From assembly GCF_003347495.1 (NCBI RefSeq), contig NZ_QCXY01000018.1, forward strand, positions 1-37,098: a DNA stretch of 37,098 nt. Reading direction: 5' to 3'. Both the position numbers and the translations under genes were made by a program. The notes beneath the pieces were generated by a model. The model was not told the DNA's origin. It ran no database searches and saw nothing but the letters and a program-made list of their open reading frames with translations. The stretch is from Pleomorphovibrio marinus. GTDB taxonomy: Bacteria > Bacteroidota > Bacteroidia > Cytophagales > Cyclobacteriaceae. Of the stretch, positions 7,302 through 15,862 are shown one piece after another. Every line of letters starts with the position of its first letter. Position 1 is the first letter of the stretch.

Positions 7302-8507
7302 AAAAGAAAACTATATAAAAAGCTATTGCAGCATCTCCCAAAAAAGGAATTTACGATAGTAACTGGAGCTAGGCAAACAGGAAAATCCACCTTATTACAT
7401 GACCTGAAATTATATTGTATTGGGAAGGGTATTCCTCAGGTTTTTATTAATCTGGAAAACAAAACGTTATTGTCAGAATTGAATGCCAATCCCTTAAATC
7501 TCCTCGCATATCTCCCAAACCAAGAGAAGAAGACTGTTGTTTTTTTAGATGAAATACAGTATTTATCTGATCCCTCCAATTTTTTGAAGTTGATTTACGA
7601 TGAGTTCAAAGACAAGGTGAAAATAGTCGCTAGTGGAAGCAGTGCCTTCTATATTGATTCAAAATTTAAAGATTCACTTGCTGGGAGAAAAAGGATTTTT
7701 CATTTGTTGACCTGTGATTTTGAAGATTTCTTGATGCTGCAGGGCAAGTCAGACCTTTGGGAGGAAGTAGTCAGAATCAAAGAACAACCTTTGGCCAAAA
7801 GCCTTAAGTTGGATTTGTTACGCCTGGAGTGGGAGGCATATATGCTCTTTGGAGGATATCCGGCAGTAATCACAGAAACCTCCATTCCGGAGAAGAAAGA
7901 AATGCTGAAGGAAATAAGGGATTCGTTTATCAAAAGAGATATTATCGAATCAGGTGTCCAAAATGAAGCAGTATTCTACCGTCTATTCCAGGTTCTGGCA
8001 TCGCAAACAGGCCAATTGGTGAATGTAAATGAATTGGCCAACACACTCAAATCAAGAAACGAAACCATACAAAAATATCTGGAGGTAATGGAAAAATGTT
8101 TCCACCTGGCATTAATTCGTCCTTTTTACGCAAATCTAAGAAAGGAGTTGGTGAAAATGCCTAAGGGATTTCTGCTGGATTCAGGATTAAGAAATTGCCT
8201 TCTAAATAATTTTGACCCCATCAACCAAAGGTTTGATAAAGGAGAATTGTGGGAACAGGCAGTTTTTAGATTATTGGCTGACAAGTTTGGACTAGATGGT
8301 ATCAGGTTCTGGAGAACGGCTGATGGTAAAGAAATTGACTTTGTGCTGCTTAACGAAAACCCTCCTATGGCAATAGAGGTAAAATTTGATGAAAGATTGG
8401 CAAAAATCAAAAAATACCAATTGTTTGTGGAAACCTATCCGGACTTTAATTTTCAATTTGCAACCATGCAACCTTGGTCAGAAGATTTTTTTAGGAGATT
8501 TGTTTGA
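7299..8507 (+). CDS. AAA-family ATPase with DUF4143 C-terminal domain
   Basis: This is a cytoplasmic P-loop ATPase of the widespread AAA_14/DUF4143 family, whose cellular role is poorly defined. Walker A is GARQTGKS at residues 23-30, Walker B is VVFLDE at 80-85, and a sensor-like ASGSSA lies at 111-116. Middle helical and winged-helix parts follow. The C-terminal DUF4143 region ends with RTADGKEIDFVLL and AIEVKF, a pattern like the D/E-x-K core of restriction-nuclease folds. The length, 402 aa, is normal. The start is fixed by the preceding repeat element, whose terminal ATG is this start. It has no operon partner: the next gene is convergent. Confidence 0.88.
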   Translation: MKRKLYKKLLQHLPKKEFTIVTGARQTGKSTLLHDLKLYCIGKGIPQVFINLENKTLLSELNANPLNLLAYLPNQEKKTVVFLDEIQYLSDPSNFLKLIYDEFKDKVKIVASGSSAFYIDSKFKDSLAGRKRIFHLLTCDFEDFLMLQGKSDLWEEVVRIKEQPLAKSLKLDLLRLEWEAYMLFGGYPAVITETSIPEKKEMLKEIRDSFIKRDIIESGVQNEAVFYRLFQVLASQTGQLVNVNELANTLKSRNETIQKYLEVMEKCFHLALIRPFYANLRKELVKMPKGFLLDSGLRNCLLNNFDPINQRFDKGELWEQAVFRLLADKFGLDGIRFWRTADGKEIDFVLLNENPPMAIEVKFDERLAKIKKYQLFVETYPDFNFQFATMQPWSEDFFRRFV

Positions 8508-8614
8508 TGGACTGGGGCCCCAATTAGTATAGTGCATGTAAAATATCCTAATTCGTACCTTTTCGAATGCTACGCTCAGAAGGGATTCACAATTCGTAAT
8601 TCTGAAATCCACTC

Positions 8615-9367
8615 TCACCCATCCAGCCACTGCTTCAATGCCCCCACCTTCTCCCTACTGACCAAAATGTCGTTATCGTCACAGTCGCAAAGTTTGATTT
8701 TTAGGCGGCTGTTGGAATAGGTATGGATTTCTGCAATAGACCCGAAGGAAGCTATGTATTTTCTGTTGAGCCTGAAAAACCGCTTAGGGTCCACCATGCT
8801 TTCCAGTTGGTCCAAAGTATAATCCAGGATATATTTTCTCCTGCCCGTGGTTTGCAAAAAGGTGACCTTCTCCTCGCTGAAAAAAAATGCCACCTCAGAG
8901 GTCTGTACACTTTGGATTTTTTCCCCAAACTTCACCATAAAACGGCTTTTGTATGCTTTGTTTTGGGGCTGTAGAAGTTCTTTGATTTGGTTTAGGTCTA
9001 TACTGCTTTTGAGCTTTAGCGTCCGGTATTTTTCAATGGCATTTGCCAGTTCTTGAGGATCAATTGGCTTAAGCAAATAATCCACAGAGTTGAGCTTAAA
9101 GGCCTTTATCGCATACTGATCATAGGCTGTGGTAAAAATTATGGGACTGTCCACTTTTACCCTTTCGAAGATATCAAAGCTCAGACCATCGGCCAATTGG
9201 ATATCACAGAAAATCAGATCCGGGGCAGGGTTGGATTGCAACCACTGGGCAGCCCCTTTAATGCTGTCCAGGTTCCCGAAAATTTCAACTTCAGGCAGTA
9301 GTACCGTAATCAGTTGCTTCAACCGGTTGGCGGCCGGTCTTTCGTCTTCTATCAGCAGGATGTTCAT
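8615..9367 (-). CDS. LytTR-family response regulator
   Basis: This two-component regulator has a receiver domain at residues 1-118 (acidic pocket ED at 7-8, phospho-acceptor D55 in FCDIQ, conserved K100 in LLKPID) and a LytTR DNA-binding domain at about 140-245 (RFMVKFGEKIQSV, FFRLNRKYIASF). The start MNILLIEDE at 9367 is chosen over a frame reaching 9469. The receiver domain begins there, and a degenerate start-codon repeat ends there. It follows the LytS-like kinase (9500-10558) after 132 bp and is almost certainly its partner. The target promoters are unknown; the TonB receptor gene upstream in the same direction is a candidate. Confidence 0.92.
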   Translation of the reverse strand: MNILLIEDERPAANRLKQLITVLLPEVEIFGNLDSIKGAAQWLQSNPAPDLIFCDIQLADGLSFDIFERVKVDSPIIFTTAYDQYAIKAFKLNSVDYLLKPIDPQELANAIEKYRTLKLKSSIDLNQIKELLQPQNKAYKSRFMVKFGEKIQSVQTSEVAFFFSEEKVTFLQTTGRRKYILDYTLDQLESMVDPKRFFRLNRKYIASFGSIAEIHTYSNSRLKIKLCDCDDNDILVSREKVGALKQWLDG

Positions 9368-9503
9368 CTGTTTATAATTTTTGTTCGCGGTCAACTTGTC
9401 CCGGTTCGCTATTGGTATCGGGTTGGCTTGTTTCTCCTGTTTCCCTTTGATATTGTAGCTACCGGGCATCTTTCCTTGGAAAGCCCTATCAGGCTCGGTT
9501 TAT
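9365..9503 (-). repeat. Start-codon repeat element, degenerate copy k
   Basis: Between the kinase stop and the regulator start, both ends of the family are recognisable. The distal end is AAACCGAGCCTG (compare AAATCGAGCCTG). The proximal end is TTGACCGCGAACAAAAATTA followed by TAAACAGATG. The middle has diverged, and the 5' stem arm no longer matches CAGAT. It overlaps the kinase stop codon. Confidence 0.6.
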
Positions 9504-10558
9504 GTTTTTAAGAGAGGCAATTCAACGATAAACTCCTTTTCGGTTTGCATGATTTTCGGTTTTCGCTCACTCAATATAGCATAGCGTTTTTCAATATTGG
9601 ATAAGCCAATCCCATTTCCTGCAATTTCTTGGGTAAGTTTTGGCTGCAACCTATTTTTGACCAAAAGGGTGTCCTTCTCCTGCACAATCAAAATTTTTAG
9701 AGGCTGCTCCAAGCTGATGATGTTGTGTTTGATGGCATTTTCCATTAGCAGTTGAAGAGAAAGCGGTGGAAGAAAAAACTCTTTGTACTCGTGCACCTCG
9801 ATAGTGTATTCCAGACTTTTTTCAAACCGGATCTTCTGCAGGCTCAGGAAGTTTTCAGCAAACCCCAATTCCTGTTCCATTGTCACCAGTTCCTCCTCCT
9901 GTACTTCTAGCACATACCTGTAGATTTTGGATAGTTGCTGTATAAAAGCAGCAGATTTATCCGGGCTTTCATAGACCAGGTTGGTAAGGACGTTCAGGGA
10001 ATTGAACAAGAAATGCGGGTTCAATTGGTCTTTAAGGGACTGGTACTGGCTGGCAAGGTTTTCTGATTTGAGCTGCTCAGCTTCAATGGCGGCATTTTTC
10101 CATTCATAAAGCCAGGACCGGGCAGTGAATATCGTGATGATGATAAAGGCAATAAATGTTGGTAAGAGGGTGTTTTTCAGAATCCGCATCCAATCAATAT
10201 TAGTCAGCGTAACCTCTTCTACTGTAATCCATACATAGAAAAAAATCAAAATGAAGCTTACAATAAAAGAATAGATCATGTAAGAAGTGGCCATCAGCAG
10301 CAATCTTTTCACCGGTTTTTCTATCCAGGAAATCTTTTTATCAAAATATTCCTCTACTTTGAATCCACCAAAGCTCAACGAAGACGACATCAAAAAAGAG
10401 AAAATCCAGTCAGGAACAATGGATCGAATCCCTTCTAAAGACAAAAAACAGCTTGGACAGAAAATCAGCATCAAAATGGTAGAAATCCCAAAATTCAACA
10501 CAAAAAACCGCTTGGCGGTAACGAAGATGGTGGTTGAACTGTAAAAAGCTTTGCTCAT
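9500..10558 (-). CDS. LytS-like sensor histidine kinase (His_kinase/HATPase)
   Basis: This inner-membrane kinase phosphorylates the LytTR regulator encoded just downstream. About four hydrophobic helices fill residues 15-150. The PF06580-type phospho-acceptor motif LNPHFLFNSLN is at 179-189 (H182). The N box LLMENAIKHN is at 270-279 and the G box GNGIGLSN at 314-321. It has no separate sensor domain, as is usual in Bacteroidetes LytS-type kinases (352 aa). Its ATG overlaps, as ATGA, the stop of a 15-residue leader ORF that starts at repeat copy d. This suggests its translation may depend on ribosomes that begin at the repeat's ATG. Confidence 0.92.
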   Translation of the reverse strand: MSKAFYSSTTIFVTAKRFFVLNFGISTILMLIFCPSCFLSLEGIRSIVPDWIFSFLMSSSLSFGGFKVEEYFDKKISWIEKPVKRLLLMATSYMIYSFIVSFILIFFYVWITVEEVTLTNIDWMRILKNTLLPTFIAFIIITIFTARSWLYEWKNAAIEAEQLKSENLASQYQSLKDQLNPHFLFNSLNVLTNLVYESPDKSAAFIQQLSKIYRYVLEVQEEELVTMEQELGFAENFLSLQKIRFEKSLEYTIEVHEYKEFFLPPLSLQLLMENAIKHNIISLEQPLKILIVQEKDTLLVKNRLQPKLTQEIAGNGIGLSNIEKRYAILSERKPKIMQTEKEFIVELPLLKT

Positions 10559-10602
10559 GAATTTTTCTCAAATAGTGGGTCAGTACTAGCCAATGGTTTC
10601 AT
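10555..10602 (-). CDS. 15-residue leader ORF between repeat copy d and the kinase
   Basis: The ATG that ends repeat copy d (10600-10602) opens MKPLASTDPLFEKNS and stops at TGA 10555-10557, overlapping the kinase ATG as ATGA. The arrangement fits translational coupling. The peptide itself has no recognisable feature, and its expression is unproven. Confidence 0.35.
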   Translation of the reverse strand: MKPLASTDPLFEKNS

Positions 10603-10716
10603 CTGTTTATAATTGTCTTTCAATGGTCAGATAGCCTGCCCCGAACTCGTTTCGGGGGAATCTCGCAATTATAATCATGCCCTGTGTGTCGCTTGCGTCG
10701 TGCTCGATTTCTTCAT
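10600..10716 (-). repeat. Start-codon repeat element, copy d
   Basis: The distal end is ATGAAGAAATCGAGC (10716) and the proximal end ATG is at 10600-10602. Stem arms CAGAT and ATCTG lie at 10628-10632 and 10601-10605. The CCCCGAA/TTCGGGG hairpin is present. The GCCTG/CAGGC hairpin near the distal end is missing, so this copy carries an internal deletion. Confidence 0.82.
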
Positions 10717-10774
10717 TTGAAAATAAGGTTAAATTAACCCAAACCCAAAAGCATCCTGATTTTGAATTGCAATA

Positions 10775-10799
10775 CCTTCCTGAAACAAGTTCAGGAAGG
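10775..10799 (-). terminator. Perfect 10-bp hairpin, possible terminator or attenuator
   Basis: CCTTCCTGAA and TTCAGGAAGG flank a 5-nt loop, 8 bp beyond the stop of the TPR protein gene. No strong T-run follows on the minus strand. The centre (TGAAACAAGTTCA) resembles the CGAA-ACGAG-TTCG hairpin of the repeat family, so it may be a relative and not a terminator. Confidence 0.4.
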
Positions 10800-10807
10800 C
10801 TAATTTA

Positions 10808-11464
10808 TCATTTGCAGGTATTTTCTTTCATCCCCAGGGCCATTTCCTTTCCCCAGGTCGGTTGAAAAGCCCCTTTTTCTTTTGTAGCGGCTTCTTTTTC
10901 AAAAAGCTGCAGACTGGAATCGACCAGTCCACATGCTTTTTCTGGGCCCTGGCCAAAGAATTGTGCCATGCCCATTTCCATCTGTGCCATCAGGATAATG
11001 GCTCTGGGGTTTTGCTTGTTCAGTTCAATGGCTTTGCCGAACGTCTGCATGGCCACCCCGGATAAATGCTGCCCACGGGAATTGGGGTCTACAGACAGTT
11101 CACCCATGGTAATAAATCCCTGAATGGCAACAATTTCGGAATTGTCTGGGGAAATTGCGCTGGCCTTATCTGCATGTTTTTTGGCTTGTGCAAATAATGC
11201 ATCCATCTCCTCCATTCCCCCTGTACTTCTGAATCCGGCATTGGCCAACGCCAAAGCAGCATAATAATCCGGTAGCCATTCTTCGGGCATCATTTCCGCA
11301 ATCCGGGCAAATCCATTTGCCGATTTTTTAAGCGCTTCAGGGCTTTCTGCAGCTTTCATCTGTTGCAGTTCCTTACGCATGGCCTGTTCATAGGCCTCAT
11401 TGGATGCTTTGGTCAACAAAGCAATAAGCATCATGACGATAATCGCTAGACTGTACTTTTTCAT
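10808..11464 (-). CDS. Exported TPR-like protein of unknown function
   Basis: A signal peptide (KKYSLAIIVMMLIALLTKAS) leads a helical 218-residue protein with tetratricopeptide-like pairs: LPDYYAALALANAG, AKKHADKASAISPDNSEIVA and AFGKAIELN-like segments. It begins 12 bp after the stop of the TonB-dependent receptor and is therefore co-transcribed with it. A periplasmic helper for the receptor is plausible but not shown. I do not recognise a more specific family. Confidence 0.72.
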   Translation of the reverse strand: MKKYSLAIIVMMLIALLTKASNEAYEQAMRKELQQMKAAESPEALKKSANGFARIAEMMPEEWLPDYYAALALANAGFRSTGGMEEMDALFAQAKKHADKASAISPDNSEIVAIQGFITMGELSVDPNSRGQHLSGVAMQTFGKAIELNKQNPRAIILMAQMEMGMAQFFGQGPEKACGLVDSSLQLFEKEAATKEKGAFQPTWGKEMALGMKENTCK

Positions 11465-11476
11465 GGTTTCTGTATT

Positions 11477-13642
11477 TTATAGGTTATTTAAATTGTTTGC
11501 GTTTTTGTCTTTGGAAATGGTCAGGAAAATTCCCAAAAAAAGAAACCTGGGAGCCTGAAGCCGGATTGGTATGCCTTCAAATATCCCTTTTTCATTGGTT
11601 TCACTGGCGTATTGGTATCCGAAAATAGTATCCCGGCCAAAGACATTCGAGCAGGCCAAGTGGATTATTAGATTGGGTCTGGGAAGGTAACTCCAACCCA
11701 AACTTAGGTCCTGAAAGCTCTTTGTCTTGGCATTCATCTGTCCAGGCAGATTGGGATTATCGTACCTATACCCATCGTTGAAGCTGAAGGATATGCCCAA
11801 CTGGGACTGTAAGGGCTGAATAAAATGCTTGACCACCACCGATCCGTTATGCCTAGGGGCAAAGGCCGGTTGAACCCTTTCCCGAAATTGGGCAAACTTC
11901 CTTTTGCTGTCCACAAAACTATAAGTCACCCAGAAATCCGTGTTTTTGAAACTCTTCCTGTCCCTGAAAAAGAAATCCATCCCCTGAGCATAACCTTCAC
12001 CGTTTTGTTGGATGCGATCAAACCCCATGGGCATTGGGAGTAGTTGGGCCACATCATAGGTGATGAGTTGCTTGTAGTCTTTATAAAATGCCTCTGCACG
12101 TACAGTCCTGCCATTTTTACTCAGGAAATAATTCAATATCAAATGATCGGCCCGGGTATTCTGTAGGTTTTGATCCAATATCCGCAATTGCTCCACTGGC
12201 ATCTGGCTGAATTTTCCTGCGGCAAGGGAAAGCTGTCCTTCATGCTCAAATTTGAAGGCCAGGGAAACTCTGGGATCAAGCCAGGTTTGATCGGAAAGGC
12301 TGCTGTTTCCGGCTCGCAGTCCACCTCTAAAAACCAGTTTATTGCTCACAAAATAATCCGCCTCGGTAAAAAGCACCGCATGGTGGTCTTGGAAACTCCT
12401 GTTTAAACCCTCGGATTTAAGTTGTTCTTCATACCTGTAGAGGTAAGATTCCAGGCCTGTTTTTATGGAGAACTTATCCGAAAATTCTTTTATGGCCACA
12501 GTCTTGCTATGCAAAACCTGGTTTTGGTTACGGACATTCAGGTGGTCCAATTCAATTTCATCCACATTGTTGGAATAGGAAACCCCTCCATAATAGCTCC
12601 AACCATTTTTGCCTATCTGCTTGAATGAACCCTGCCCAAAAGTATAGTGGTTTTGAATACCCACCAATTGGCCCCTGCCCTCTGTACCGGGCATGGGTTG
12701 CCAAATTTTCATTCCGTTGGATTCCGTATGGAGATAAGCTTTGACGACTCCGCTTTTGCCCCATTTCTGTCGCCCCGAAACTTCCGCATCCCACCCGTAG
12801 GGTGCCCTTTCCCAATCGAAATTTTGCTTGATCAAGGATTGATAGGGTGAAAGGTCAAAAAAGTTGGCAGAAGCAGTGATACTGTTTTTTTCTCCAGCCA
12901 GTGTCTGTGTGAATCCCCCTCCAAGGGACATGATACTGATATCGCCTTGATTCCTTAAAGGAAAATCCACGGTATTCAAAGCCAATGCAGATGAAAGTGC
13001 CTGGCCATACTCTGCGGAATAGCCCCCTGTGCTGAAAAAAGACCCTTTGAATAAATTGGGGTTAAACCGTGTCCGGGTGGGCACATTAGAGGCCGTAGTG
13101 CCGAATGCATTCCCGACTTTGAGGCCATCTATAAATATGGCCGTTTCGCTGGCATCACCACCACGGACAAATAGCCTCCCGTCGTTGCCTACAGTAGCAG
13201 AACCTGGCAAAGTCTGGAATGCCCCCACTATATCCCCCATTGCAGAGGGCACAGTTACAATATCTACAGGCCGCAATACCACTGCTTTCTTTTCGTCGGA
13301 GGCTTCCATGGCCCCTGCGGAAATAGTCACGGCAGTCATTTCATTGATGGATTCCTTCAGGGTGGGACTGATTTCAAGGGTGCTCCCATCCAGTTCAATT
13401 TCAAACTCCTGAGGTTTAACCCCCATGGCTTGGAAAACGAGGGTAAAAACTCCTTTTTCGCCGGTTTGCAGCATATAGGTTCCGTCAATTTCGGAAGAAG
13501 TCCCTTCAAAAGTACCCTTTAGAAAGATGTTGACGCCGGGAATGGTGTTTCCTTTTTGGTCTTTGACCAACCCTTTGACCAGGCTCTGACCAAAAATTGG
13601 CTGAACCATAAGCATTAAATAGCATGAAATAAGCATCTTCAT
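11477..13642 (-). CDS. TonB-dependent outer-membrane receptor with carboxypeptidase-regulatory-like N-terminus
   Basis: This is a 721-aa outer-membrane receptor/transporter. The signal peptide is about residues 1-18. A carboxypeptidase-like regulatory domain follows at about 20-95 (VKGLVKDQKGNTIPGVNIFL). The plug domain is at about 115-230 (SAMGDIVGAFQTLPG, RLFVRGGDASETAIFIDGL). The remainder is beta barrel. It has no SusD partner, so it is not a standard glycan-uptake pair. The substrate cannot be told from sequence. It heads a minus-strand series (receptor, TPR protein, LytS kinase, LytTR regulator). Confidence 0.88.
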   Translation of the reverse strand: MKMLISCYLMLMVQPIFGQSLVKGLVKDQKGNTIPGVNIFLKGTFEGTSSEIDGTYMLQTGEKGVFTLVFQAMGVKPQEFEIELDGSTLEISPTLKESINEMTAVTISAGAMEASDEKKAVVLRPVDIVTVPSAMGDIVGAFQTLPGSATVGNDGRLFVRGGDASETAIFIDGLKVGNAFGTTASNVPTRTRFNPNLFKGSFFSTGGYSAEYGQALSSALALNTVDFPLRNQGDISIMSLGGGFTQTLAGEKNSITASANFFDLSPYQSLIKQNFDWERAPYGWDAEVSGRQKWGKSGVVKAYLHTESNGMKIWQPMPGTEGRGQLVGIQNHYTFGQGSFKQIGKNGWSYYGGVSYSNNVDEIELDHLNVRNQNQVLHSKTVAIKEFSDKFSIKTGLESYLYRYEEQLKSEGLNRSFQDHHAVLFTEADYFVSNKLVFRGGLRAGNSSLSDQTWLDPRVSLAFKFEHEGQLSLAAGKFSQMPVEQLRILDQNLQNTRADHLILNYFLSKNGRTVRAEAFYKDYKQLITYDVAQLLPMPMGFDRIQQNGEGYAQGMDFFFRDRKSFKNTDFWVTYSFVDSKRKFAQFRERVQPAFAPRHNGSVVVKHFIQPLQSQLGISFSFNDGYRYDNPNLPGQMNAKTKSFQDLSLGWSYLPRPNLIIHLACSNVFGRDTIFGYQYASETNEKGIFEGIPIRLQAPRFLFLGIFLTISKDKNANNLNNL

Positions 13643-14194
13643 CGTAATATCCTTTGACCCAAAACTGGGGAGAAAGAACAGCAGAGAAAATTAAAGCTGA
13701 CTGAACCGTTGGATTTGGGGGATGAAGTGTGGGGTAATTCCGTTAAATGCAGAGCCAAAAGAAATAGCTCCAATGTAAAAGTGATTTAAAAGTACCCCGG
13801 TCAGGCAGTAGTTTGCAATTCCTCCCTTCTTTAGGTTATAGGATTTAAAAATTGAGAACCCAATAGGGCATTTGTTATGACCGGGAATAGAACATTATTG
13901 CATTGTAGCCGAAAAGACCAACATCCCCAGTAAAGGGTATTCCTTTACACGTTATTACATAAAGTCTGAAAAAAAACGAGATGCATAAAGCTTGGGGAGT
14001 TCCTGTATGAATTAATCAACCTTTTGAATCAAAAAAGTTCGACCTACAAAAACCCTTATAGCTTTAAAGGCTCCAAAAAACGCTGCTGACTTTTGATGGC
14101 AGGTCCTAAGAAAAAATGTTATTCAACAAAATTAATAAACGCTTTTATAACCTTGAAAAAGAGGATGTAAATCAAAGTGTCAACTAATACCTGT
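13643..14194. other. Intergenic region without a visible gene
   Basis: These 552 bases are AT-rich, with no credible frame on either strand. They should hold the promoter of the TonB receptor (minus strand) and the end of the antitoxin transcript. I see no consensus-quality TTTG/TAnnTTTG pair and no convincing terminator. Confidence 0.5.
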
Positions 14195-14587
14195 TTAAAG
14201 TGCTTTTTTTAGGGGGTATTCCTTTATAAGGCATTCTGCCGGTATTTTCAGTAACTGACTGAATTTTCTGATCATTGTTAATGACAGGGACTGCTTATAA
14301 TTCAACACCTTGCTGATGGTACCCCTGTCACCGTAGGCCTTTGCAAGGGTGGCAGCATTATAACCAAAATCCTCCATCCGAATTTTGATCATTTCAACAG
14401 GATCCACTTCCGGCAAATCCCAAAGCTTTTTTTCGTATTGGGCAATCAGATGGACCAAAAGCATTTTTTCCTTATGTGCTTCCGAACCTTTTTCCGCATC
14501 TTTCAACTGCTCATACCTTTTGCTTGCAGCTTCAAAATCAGCTTCTGATTCCAGTAAGAACCAATTATTGTTTTTATTCGTTTTCAT
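14195..14587 (-). CDS. HigA-type helix-turn-helix antitoxin
   Basis: This 130-residue protein begins MKTNKNNNWFLLESEADFEA. Residues about 70-120 form an XRE/HTH domain (EDFGYNAATLAKAYGDRGTI, VLNYKQSLSLTMIRKFSQLL), ending KEYPLKKAL. HigA antitoxins neutralise the HigB mRNA interferase and repress their own promoter. The ATG at 14587 is chosen; a TTG three codons earlier is the alternative. The gene lies 12 bp after the stop of a truncated higB remnant, in the order toxin then antitoxin that is normal for HigBA. It appears complete although its toxin is not. Confidence 0.82.
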   Translation of the reverse strand: MKTNKNNNWFLLESEADFEAASKRYEQLKDAEKGSEAHKEKMLLVHLIAQYEKKLWDLPEVDPVEMIKIRMEDFGYNAATLAKAYGDRGTISKVLNYKQSLSLTMIRKFSQLLKIPAECLIKEYPLKKAL

Positions 14588-14599
14588 CTTCGCCAATGT

Positions 14600-14728
14600 T
14601 TAAATGGTGGTGGCGTCTATCTTATCATATTGATCATGGGTTCCGATAAATCGAACTTCTACTGTTTTTTCTTCAAAATTCACTTCGATCACCAACCGGT
14701 ATTTATTTCCGACAATTTTATAGTTCTC
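14600..14728 (-). pseudogene. Truncated HigB mRNA-interferase toxin (C-terminal 42 codons)
   Basis: The minus-strand frame reads [20 protein letters not shown] then [20 protein letters not shown] and I before TAA 14600-14602. This is the C-terminal half of HigB (family ending R-FIGTH-YDKIDA-TI). Upstream the frame meets TGA at 14729-14731, and no N-terminal half is present. The first half of the toxin has been lost, leaving the antitoxin behind. Confidence 0.85.
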
Positions 14729-14930
14729 TCAGCACAATTCTTTTTTCCCTATTGAATTAGGCACTTAATAAATAAATTGAAAACCGGTATAAATCAGATA
14801 GGTATATGTTTCCATTTACTCAAATCAGAAAGCAATCTGAGACCTAAGGACGTATTACAGATAAAATCTAACAGTTAAGGAGATTTTTTGGATTATACTC
14901 TTAATTTTAAACCTAATTAAATTTCGAGTA

Positions 14931-15434
14931 ATGCTCCAAGAACTCCTCAAAGACCTCCAATCCTCCCTAAAATCCTACAACCAGGGATTAGCCAAACAGA
15001 ACATGCTGGTGGACATTCCCTGGACCATGGTGGATGGTGAATTGAATATTCAACGGCTTATTTTTCGTAAGGATAAATCTCTGTACATTGTTAAAGAAGG
15101 CGAAATACAAGAAAGCAAATGGGAATATCTAGCTGCCATGGATTCCCTGGTGGTAAATGTTGGCGGTAAGAAGCTTCTTTTAAACGAAGTATTTGTTGAC
15201 GGGAATGCTTTAATTTTAAAGAAGGATGGAATCACCACTGATTTTTTCTGCTTTGTAAACCAAAAGGAAATACCTGATCTAAATTTGGAAGGATACCTGA
15301 AAAGAATTAAGGAATTAGAAACTCCCACTAAATTTGAGGAAGTCAGCCAAAATGAATCAGATGCGGACAAGTTTATTATTTTCACCGTAATTTTGGTATT
15401 AGTACTTTTTTTAATATGGAGTTCAATGCAGTAA
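14931..15434 (+). CDS. Tail-anchored membrane protein of unknown function
   Basis: This 167-residue protein is of a family I do not recognise. The first 130 residues are soluble-looking with several beta strands (LNIQRLIFRKDKSLYIVKEG, LLLNEVFVDGNALILKKDG). A linker rich in Glu and Ser follows, and one C-terminal transmembrane helix (KFIIFTVILVLVLFLIW) ends four residues before the stop. That places most of the protein in the cytoplasm, anchored by its tail. It stands alone between the two decayed toxin-antitoxin modules. Confidence 0.6.
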   Translation: MLQELLKDLQSSLKSYNQGLAKQNMLVDIPWTMVDGELNIQRLIFRKDKSLYIVKEGEIQESKWEYLAAMDSLVVNVGGKKLLLNEVFVDGNALILKKDGITTDFFCFVNQKEIPDLNLEGYLKRIKELETPTKFEEVSQNESDADKFIIFTVILVLVLFLIWSSMQ

Positions 15435-15685
15435 AATCACTTCCTTAAAGCCAATAATATTTGAAATACCCGAAATTTCCCTAAAGCCAGAGATATAATT
15501 CGATTGGATCGTTGGATCCTGGTCAGCTTGGGCTTTATTTACCGGGATGTTCGTTTCATTCACCACAGCCTGGGTGGTTAAAAAGCTTCAACGCAACACG
15601 GATAGTGAATAGTGTTCTACACTGAACCTACTACTTTAAATTGAATTGGATAAAATAAATTTTTAGGGTCCTTTCTCGGGGCTTT

Positions 15686-15862
15686 TCACTTCTCATTTGG
15701 ATTGGTCACTTTAAGCCCTTCAATTTTTTTGAAATCCCCTATATTCCTTGTGAGCAAGGTGAGGTCATAGGTTAAGGCGGTGGCGGCGATGATCTCATCT
15801 GGGAGTTTGTTATCCAAGAAATCGATCGCTACATTGGTATCTATTAAATACGCCGATTCCAT
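15686..15862 (-). pseudogene. VapC-like PIN toxin with an in-frame internal deletion
   Basis: The frame from ATG 15860-15862 gives MESAYLIDTNVAIDFLDNKL, then PDEIIAATALTYDLTLLTRN and IGDFKKIEGLKVTNPNEK. The first part is the PIN N-terminus (DTN acidic residue). The second is the PIN C-terminus (PDEIIAATA, LLTRN-DF, GL-V-NP). The central half that carries another catalytic acid is missing: 58 residues compared with about 125-135 for the family. KL occurs at the join, as it does in both intact halves of relatives I recall, so a deletion through short homology is likely. Confidence 0.78.

Noticed and set aside
15422-15600. Minus-strand frame of about 58 codons reading TTQAVVNETNIPVNKAQADQ
   Set aside because: It has no start codon, and a run of this length without a stop is not rare by chance; no family was recognised.
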